Source: Bacteroidales bacterium (lineage in GTDB: Bacteria; Bacteroidota; Bacteroidia; Bacteroidales; JAAUTT01). From it: a stretch of DNA of 7,107 nucleotides. The stretch lies in the NCBI GenBank assembly GCA_025350365.1, contig JANXXY010000337.1, forward strand, positions 1-7,107. Direction: 5' to 3'. Every line of letters starts with the position of its first letter. Within the stretch, counting starts at the first letter, position 1. The notes below the pieces were generated by a model. That model had not been told where the DNA came from. It saw nothing but the letters and a program-made list of their open reading frames with translations, and did not search any database. The position numbers and the translations under genes were made by a program. Positions 1-4,643 of this stretch are shown piece after piece.

Positions 1-2
1 AA

Positions 3-938
3 TTTAACGAAGCTATCCGGTTACAAAGTCCGTTTCGTAGCGAGTTTCGTATTCAGCATTTAAAGTTAGGTATTAAATATATCAGAATTTTTGCTGCTGT
101 GATTTTAGATAAGGAAAAAAATCCCGTAAGATTAATCGGGGTTAATTGGGATATTACCGAACGGAAGAATCTGGAACAGAAATTATATGAATCCAATGAA
201 ATAGTTGAAACCAAGTTTAAACTTAAATCAGCGTATCTTGCTAATATTAGTCACGAAATACGAACTCCTATTCATGGCATCATCGGATTTACACAAATAT
301 TAAAAAGTAATAAAGTGACTCACGATGAGTTGATTCAATATCTTGATATCATTGAGAATAGCGGTAATAAATTGATGTTGACGATGACAAATATTATTGA
401 TTTTCAGCTTTTGGAAGCCGGACAGTTAAAATTGATCCACACAGATTCTTCAATTTCTGAAATTTTTGCTGATGTTTACCAAACCCTGCAACAAAATTCC
501 GTTAAAACAAAAACCAACTGTTGTATTGTATTAGATTCAAATAATGAAGATTCTCATTTATCAATAGACAAGCAGCGCGTTGCACAAATTTTAATTACGA
601 TTATAGAACATCTTAAAGAAATAAATAAAAATTGTGAGTTGCACCTTGGTTGGGAAGTAGAACAAATTGAACTAATTTGTTACGTAAAAGTTGTTACTGA
701 AAATACTGAAAATATTCAGAATGGTTTATTTGAAATAACTAATTCAAATGTAAATACAAATACAAATAATTTGGAGGGTTTGAGTTTGGCACTTATTAAT
801 AGTTTAGCTGAATACATGGGCGGAAAAATTTCGGTCGTCACTAACCAAGGTGTTTTTTGTATCAACCTAAATTTACCATTTGAAAATGTTAAAATGTTTA
901 ATCATCAAAATTCGGAACAAAACCAATTACTTGCCTGA
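3..938 (+). CDS. PAS-domain sensor histidine kinase, C-terminal part (5' truncated by window edge)
   Basis: The frame is open from base 3, so the 311 visible residues are the tail of a longer protein; the GTG at 99 is an internal Val codon. Residues 1-55 look like the end of a PAS fold and its PAC segment (FRIQHLKLG..., then GVNWDITERK). A short linker leads to a HisKA dimerisation domain at about 72-140 with an intact H box (NISHEIRTP, His84), the expected autophosphorylation site. The HATPase_c region at about 185-292 is poor: the N-box positions where Asn is expected read T and H (ILITIIEHLKEI), the DxGxG box is replaced by TENTENIQ, and only a G2-like GLSLAL remains. Known family role: phosphorylation of a response regulator in signalling. 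Inference: this copy may bind ATP weakly or not at all. The 3' end overlaps the convergent receiver gene by 12 bases. The identity is secure; the signal and partner are unknown. Confidence 0.88.
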   Translation, partial: FNEAIRLQSPFRSEFRIQHLKLGIKYIRIFAAVILDKEKNPVRLIGVNWDITERKNLEQKLYESNEIVETKFKLKSAYLANISHEIRTPIHGIIGFTQILKSNKVTHDELIQYLDIIENSGNKLMLTMTNIIDFQLLEAGQLKLIHTDSSISEIFADVYQTLQQNSVKTKTNCCIVLDSNNEDSHLSIDKQRVAQILITIIEHLKEINKNCELHLGWEVEQIELICYVKVVTENTENIQNGLFEITNSNVNTNTNNLEGLSLALINSLAEYMGGKISVVTNQGVFCINLNLPFENVKMFNHQNSEQNQLLA

Positions 939-1334
939 ACCAAGCAGTTCTTCGGGCGCAAGGTATTTATCTATTGTTGATAATAGCAGTCTATGGTTAA
1001 TTGGTTTAGTAAGATAATCATTGCAACCGGCTTTTAAACACTTATTTTTATCCTCTGACATTGCGTATGCGGTTTGCGCGATAATTGGAACGTTTGGGTC
1101 AATTTCCCTGATTTTTTTTGCTGCAGTTAAACCATCCATTTCCGGCATTTTTATATCCATTAATATCAAATTAATGTCTTTGTTTTGTTTAAATTGATTA
1201 ATTACTTCTATACCACTTTTAGCCCAAAGTATCTTGGCTTTAGTGTCTTCCAAAATAGCTTCAATAAATAAAAAATTAGTTTCTTCGTCCTCAGCTATTA
1301 ATATTTTTTTGCGCTCCCAATTGTAATTATCCAT
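927..1334 (-). CDS. Single-domain (CheY-like) response regulator
   Basis: This 135-residue protein is one receiver domain with no output domain. All key residues are visible: acidic pocket E15-D16 (IAEDEE), phospho-acceptor D60 (LMDIKMPEMDG), switch T88 (AQTA) and K110 (LTKP). The closest type I recognise is the receiver found alone or at the end of hybrid kinases in Bacteroidota (NW..KKILIAEDEE.N, IIAQTAYAM, GCNDYLTKPI). It would act in the cytosol as a phospho-relay intermediate or by protein-protein contact, since it has no DNA-binding part. The gene runs toward the upstream kinase and shares 12 bases of 3' end with it, so the two are convergent rather than in an operon. Partnership with that kinase is plausible but unproven. 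No Shine-Dalgarno sequence precedes the ATG, as is usual in Bacteroidota. I could not place a convincing promoter upstream. Confidence 0.92.
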   Translation of the reverse strand: MDNYNWERKKILIAEDEETNFLFIEAILEDTKAKILWAKSGIEVINQFKQNKDINLILMDIKMPEMDGLTAAKKIREIDPNVPIIAQTAYAMSEDKNKCLKAGCNDYLTKPINHRLLLSTIDKYLAPEELLGSGK

Positions 1335-1618
1335 CTTTATTACTAATTAGTAAACAGGTGCTATTAAATGATAAAATTTTTATGAAAGCAAATTAATACA
1401 TCAACAAAATGTAAATTTCATCAGCTAAATTATCCTGAAAAATTGGACTTCATTGTTTTAAGCAATATTAGTTAAAGATACAAGAATTATTGAAAATGTT
1501 CAAATATCTTTAAAAAAAGGTTGCCTAATGTCCAATAGCAGAAACTTTAATGCAGATTGCAATTCTTACCTGGTCATTCAAAGCGAATCATGCTTTCGGC
1601 AATTAACTGACTATAAGA
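1335..1618. other. AT-rich intergenic stretch without a supported gene
   Basis: This is the left part of a roughly 480-base gap between the divergently transcribed receiver gene and the PRC/MgtE/CBS gene. It should hold the receiver gene's promoter, but I found no good minus-strand TAnnTTTG with a spaced TTG. A 31-codon plus-strand frame at 1528-1623 starts ATG seven bases after an AAAGG, but its composition is unremarkable and I do not call it a gene. Confidence 0.5.
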
Positions 1619-1648
1619 TTTAAAGCTTTTTGCGAAAAACGCTATAAA
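1619..1648. repeat. Imperfect 30-bp inverted repeat upstream of the transporter promoter, possible operator
   Basis: The arms TTTA-a-AGCTTTTT and AAAAA-c-GCT-a-TAAA flank a central GCG, with one mismatch and one bulged base. It ends four bases before the TTG -33 element of the promoter at 1653-1683. That position suits a repressor or activator site. No T-tract follows the stem and no gene end precedes it, so a terminator is less likely. I cannot name a regulator from the sequence. Confidence 0.35.
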
Positions 1649-1652
1649 AATT

Positions 1653-1683
1653 TTGGTTTAGTAAATATGAAAAATTACCTTTG
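1653..1683 (+). promoter_or_regulatory. Bacteroidota-type promoter (TTG-N20-TAccTTTG) for the metal-transport operon
   Basis: A TTG at 1653-1655 (within TTTTGG) lies exactly 20 bases upstream of TACCTTTG at 1676-1683. This is a full match to the -7 consensus TAnnTTTG with the usual spacing to the -33 element. Transcription would start near 1688-1690, giving a 5' leader of about 125 nt before the first gene, which is long for this phylum. Confidence 0.7.
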
Positions 1684-1711
1684 CGGCATTAATCAAAACC
1701 ATCAACCTTTA

Positions 1712-1756
1712 ATGGACGACGGACCTGCGTATATAATATTTTTAACTCTGTTATAG
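1712..1756 (+). CDS. Possible 14-residue leader peptide (MDDGPAYIIFLTLL)
   Basis: An ATG-to-TAG frame lies inside the transcribed leader, about 23 nt after the predicted transcription start. The peptide begins with two Asp, a Gly and a Pro and then becomes hydrophobic. Its stop codon (1754-1756) sits within the RNA arm 1752-1760 that can pair with the anti-Shine-Dalgarno segment. Known precedent: the Enterobacteriaceae mgtA leader peptide MgtL is acidic and proline-rich at its start, and such nascent chains destabilise ribosomes at low Mg2+. A similar role here is only inference. There is no Shine-Dalgarno sequence before it, and a frame this short can easily occur by chance. Confidence 0.22.
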   Translation: MDDGPAYIIFLTLL

Positions 1757-1813
1757 AGGGTTAGCTTGTTCTTTCGATAATGCTTCCTTCTATACCAAAA
1801 TAGCAAGGAGGTG
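1744..1813 (+). promoter_or_regulatory. Candidate leader RNA switch with mutually exclusive hairpins around the ribosome binding site
   Basis: Three pairings compete. Hairpin A: AACTCT (1744-1749) with AGAG..TT (1755-1758 and 1761-1762), two bases bulged. Hairpin B: TATAGAGGG (1752-1760) with CCTTCTATA (1786-1794), nine pairs including one G-U. Hairpin C: TGCTTCCTT (1781-1789) with the ribosome binding site AAGGAGGTG (1805-1813), nine pairs including three G-U. Hairpin C hides the ribosome binding site. B uses part of the same anti-Shine-Dalgarno strand and would expose it. A would block B. This is the layout of a translational riboswitch or attenuator, but I recognise no known class (it is not M-box or yybP-ykoY). 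The ligand is unknown; Mg2+ is a guess from the downstream genes. Confidence 0.4.
1805..1813 (+). promoter_or_regulatory. Very strong Shine-Dalgarno sequence that decides the start of the sensor gene
   Basis: AAGGAGGTG lies five bases (counted from GGAGG) before the ATG at 1817. The GTG at 1811 is part of this element and cannot be the start. Bacteroidota genes rarely use such sequences, and neither the receiver nor the glucosidase gene here has one, so its presence is noteworthy. Confidence 0.8.
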
Positions 1814-1816
1814 CCA

Positions 1817-3091
1817 ATGACTTATTTCACAACTTTCTATCTGAGCCGAATATTGGGCTTACGGGTTTACGATGCGAACAAAAACGTTGTTGGTATAATA
1901 AAGGACTTGTTAGTTGATACTGATTTAGTTGCACCTGGAAATCCTTCTGGCAGACCTCGTGTTAGCGCTATCAAGTTAAAAATTCATAAGGCTGAGAAGT
2001 GTTTTTCTTTCAACGGTTTCAGGGTCGAGAAAACCAATAAGCGTTTAAAAGTATTCTGTAATAACCTCATTGAAATATCGGAAGAAGATTCACACAATGG
2101 TCTTTTTCTTGCTGATGTTATTTTAGATAAGCAAATTGTTGACTTGAATGGCCGTAAGCTGGTTCGGGTAAATGATGTTCGTTTGGTGGCTTTGTCAAAT
2201 GAAACTTATGCTATTGCTGTTGATGTTGGAATAGAGGGGTTATTAAGAAGAATTGGAATTTCGCGTCCGTTGAAAGTAATGTTTTCATGGATAAACGTAA
2301 GTATTCCGGCAAAATTTATCTTATGGGATGATGTTGAGGCTATCAATTTTTCAAATTTAAATATTAAATTATCAAAGACTTATTCTAAACTCCATACCTT
2401 ACATCCATCCGATCTGGCTGATATTATCGAAGAGCTTGGCAAAACAGCAAGTTATACTGTTTTCTCGTCGCTTGATGAAGAAAAGGCAGCCGATGTATTG
2501 GAAGAACTCGAAACGGATACTCAGATTCATATTTTCGAGAGTCTGCCAGTGGAAAAGATGGCCGATGTGCTTGAAAAGATGTCGGCTGATGAGGTGGCCG
2601 ATATTCTCGATGTTCTTGAGGATGAAAAGGCTGAACTTTTGTTAAACGAAATGGAAGCAGAATCTTCTCAGGAGGTTCGCGATATTCTGGAGTACGAGGA
2701 TAATTCTGTTGGCAGCTTGATGAATACCGAAGTTTTATGGTTTAACGAGAATAGAACGGTTGAGGAGGTGATAAACGAATTTCGTCATAAACAGCCGGAA
2801 GCAGATATGCTTTACAATATGTTCGTTACTGACGATAATGAGGAGTTGGTTGCTACATTCTCACTCCGCGATTTGGTGGTATCTCATCCCGAAGTTGCTC
2901 TTCATCAGATAATGAAAACCGATCCGATTTATCTTTATGATGATCAGGAAATTGATGAAATAGCAGAACTTATTTCCAGATATAATCTTCTGGCAATTCC
3001 AGTTGTTGACAGAAATCATCAACTGCAAGGTATGGTTATTATCGACGACGTTATTGAAGATTTAATAAATAAACGCAGAACCAATAGATAG
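1817..3091 (+). CDS. Soluble PRC-barrel / MgtE N-terminal / CBS-pair protein, putative Mg2+ sensor subunit
   Basis: The protein has 424 residues from the ATG after the strong ribosome binding site. In order: two PRC-barrel-like beta segments at about 8-85 (LSRILGLRVYDANKNVVG) and 97-175 (LADVILDKQIVDLNGRKL); an MgtE intracellular N domain at about 193-295, a run of acidic helical repeats (LHPSDLADIIEELG, EKMADVLEKMSADEVADIL); and two CBS domains at about 297-355 and 362-420, ending IPVVDRNHQLQGMVIIDDV. In MgtE the N and CBS domains bind Mg2+ and close the pore when Mg2+ is plentiful. Here the roughly 130-residue MgtE membrane domain is absent and the protein stops after CBS2. The next gene, an NRAMP-fold transporter, starts 12 bases later, so I infer that this protein senses cytosolic Mg2+ and controls that transporter. 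Automated annotation may wrongly call it a complete Mg2+ transporter. Confidence 0.85.
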   Translation: MTYFTTFYLSRILGLRVYDANKNVVGIIKDLLVDTDLVAPGNPSGRPRVSAIKLKIHKAEKCFSFNGFRVEKTNKRLKVFCNNLIEISEEDSHNGLFLADVILDKQIVDLNGRKLVRVNDVRLVALSNETYAIAVDVGIEGLLRRIGISRPLKVMFSWINVSIPAKFILWDDVEAINFSNLNIKLSKTYSKLHTLHPSDLADIIEELGKTASYTVFSSLDEEKAADVLEELETDTQIHIFESLPVEKMADVLEKMSADEVADILDVLEDEKAELLLNEMEAESSQEVRDILEYEDNSVGSLMNTEVLWFNENRTVEEVINEFRHKQPEADMLYNMFVTDDNEELVATFSLRDLVVSHPEVALHQIMKTDPIYLYDDQEIDEIAELISRYNLLAIPVVDRNHQLQGMVIIDDVIEDLINKRRTNR

Positions 3092-3103
3092 GAGAGAGAC
3101 ACG

Positions 3104-4345
3104 ATGTTTAAAGGAAGAAAAAAACTCTTTACCCAGATTGGAATATTTATGGCAATTCTTGGTCCTGGAATTATCACCGGAAGTGTTGACAATGATGCAG
3201 GTGGCATAACTACTTATGCAGTGGCCGGGGCCGATTATGGGTATACACTTTTATGGACATTAATCCCGGCATTTATTGTATTGCTGGTTATTCAGGAAAT
3301 GAACGCCAGAATGGGCGTTGTCACGGGAAAAGGGTTGGCCGATCTCATCCGCGAAAACGCGGGTGTTAAAATTACCTTCTTTATTTTTATTGGCCTGTTA
3401 ATAGCAGATATTGGCAATACAACTACCGAATTTGCCGGCGTTGCCGGTAGCATGGAAGTTTTTGGTGTAAGCAAATATATTTCCGTACCCATCGTTGCTG
3501 CTTTGGTTTGGATACTTGTCGTAAAAGGTACTTATAAAATTGCAGAGCGGATATTTCTGCTTTTTAGTGTATCGCTGCTTACCTATGTTATATCAGCAAT
3601 AATGGGGAAACCTCATTGGGGAGAAATTGGAACAGCCATCATCAATCCTCACATGGAATTTAATACCAAAAGCCTGGCAATGGTCATTGGGATTATAGGT
3701 ACTACTATCGCCCCATGGATGCAGTTTTATATGCAATCGTCTGTTATAGAGAAAGGTTTAAAAATGAAAAATTTTAAATATACTCTTATCGATATCGTTA
3801 TAGGATGTGTTGCTACTGTGGTAGTGGCATTTTTTATAATGGTGGCTTGCGCTTCCACATTGCACGAAAATGGAATTAAAATTGAGGAAGCCAAAGATGC
3901 AGCTTTGGCACTTAAGCCGTTGGCAGGCAACTTTGCTTCGCAGGTATTTGCTTTTGGCTTATTTGTGGCTTCTGTTTTTTCGGCTACTATCCTACCTCTG
4001 GCAACGGCATTTTACGTATGCGAAGCCTTTGGTTTTGAAGCAGGTATTGATAAAAAATGGGATGATGCCCCTGAATTTTATATACTTTATACAGGTATTC
4101 TGGTTATTTCCGCAGGAATTATTTTATTGCCGAATGCTCCTTTAATTGCAATATCACTTTGGTCGCAGGTAATTAATGGTATGCTGTTGCCGGTGGTGCT
4201 CATTTGTATGATTTTGTTAGTGAATAACAAAAAAATCATGGGTCAATATGTCAATAAGCCAATCAATAATATGATAGGTTGGACTTCAGTGGTAGTTCTG
4301 ATAGCATTGTCACTTATGCTTATAGTTCTGCAATTATTTACCTGA
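3104..4345 (+). CDS. NRAMP/SLC11-family divalent metal transporter, probably NRMT-type Mg2+ transporter
   Basis: The protein has 413 residues and about 11 hydrophobic segments, the size and topology of bacterial NRAMP proteins. TM1 aligns without gaps to the NRAMP signature from GPG to DYGY. The canonical DPGN metal motif reads DAGG (31-34): Asp31 is kept and Asn is replaced by Gly34. In TM6 the canonical MPH reads APW (203-205), so the thioether Met that favours Mn2+/Fe2+ is Ala203 and His is Trp205. The TM3 Glu109 (TTTEFAG) is retained. Loss of both Asn and Met is, as I recall, the hallmark of NRAMP-related Mg2+ transporters, whose larger site accepts hydrated Mg2+. The upstream MgtE-N/CBS partner supports Mg2+. 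The ATG follows GGAG at 3091-3094 by nine bases and the two genes form one transcript. NRAMP family: near certain. Mg2+ specificity: likely, inferred. Confidence 0.9.
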   Translation: MFKGRKKLFTQIGIFMAILGPGIITGSVDNDAGGITTYAVAGADYGYTLLWTLIPAFIVLLVIQEMNARMGVVTGKGLADLIRENAGVKITFFIFIGLLIADIGNTTTEFAGVAGSMEVFGVSKYISVPIVAALVWILVVKGTYKIAERIFLLFSVSLLTYVISAIMGKPHWGEIGTAIINPHMEFNTKSLAMVIGIIGTTIAPWMQFYMQSSVIEKGLKMKNFKYTLIDIVIGCVATVVVAFFIMVACASTLHENGIKIEEAKDAALALKPLAGNFASQVFAFGLFVASVFSATILPLATAFYVCEAFGFEAGIDKKWDDAPEFYILYTGILVISAGIILLPNAPLIAISLWSQVINGMLLPVVLICMILLVNNKKIMGQYVNKPINNMIGWTSVVVLIALSLMLIVLQLFT

Positions 4346-4444
4346 TAGAGTCTTTTGGATTATTCGATGAAGAAGATATTTGGTTATTTAAAAATCCAAT
4401 GTCATAACTCCTGACCTCTCGTAAATTAAAATTGGTTAGATTAA

Positions 4445-4567
4445 ATAAGGTAATAAGTTTTAGAAGCGGATTATGTATTCTTCGACTAAGGTTAAAAACT
4501 TGAAAATTAGGTTTTTAAAACCTTAGCAGAAAGTAATAACACTTCTAAATAAACCTTATCACCTTAT
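4445..4567. repeat. 123-bp imperfect palindrome between convergent genes (possible bidirectional terminator or MITE-like element)
   Basis: Nested inverted repeats share one centre. Outer arms: ATAAGGTAATAAG (4445-4457) and CTTATCACCTTAT (4555-4567), 12 of 13 paired. Middle arms: TTTAGAAG (4459-4466) and CTTCTAAA (4542-4549). Inner hairpin: CTAAGGTT+AAAAAC (4486-4499) with GTTTTT-aa-AACCTTAG (4511-4526), 14 pairs with a two-base bulge and an 11-base loop. TTAA lies just outside the outer arms at 4441-4444 and 4570-4573. It fills much of the 298-base gap between the transporter and the glucosidase, which contains no gene. No T-tract follows the inner hairpin, so classical intrinsic termination is not obvious. 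Confidence 0.65.
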
Positions 4568-4643
4568 CATTAAAGGACTATTTAATTTACGATACTATTA
4601 TTTTAAATCTCTGATAAAAAAAGTAGATTTACGTACGAAACGA

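Noticed and set aside
99..101. GTG at 99 as start of the histidine kinase
   Set aside because: The frame is open to the left edge and the preceding residues continue the PAS domain, so the start lies outside the window.
1528..1623. 31-codon frame (MSNSRNF...) preceded by AAAGG
   Set aside because: No promoter, no recognisable motif and a chance-like composition; it ends in the inverted repeat.
1811..1816. GTG at 1811 as start of the PRC/MgtE/CBS gene
   Set aside because: It is part of the Shine-Dalgarno sequence AAGGAGGTG; the ATG at 1817 is correctly spaced from it.
1689..1816. M-box or yybP-ykoY (Mn2+) riboswitch
   Set aside because: I could not find the conserved cores of either class; only the unnamed switching hairpins are supported.
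3870..4145. 91-codon frame inside the transporter gene
   Set aside because: A shifted-frame shadow of the NRAMP coding sequence, which is intact and motif-bearing.
4355..4399. TTGGATT/AATCCAA pair after the transporter gene as terminator
   Set aside because: The seven-base stem has a 31-base loop and no T-tract follows.
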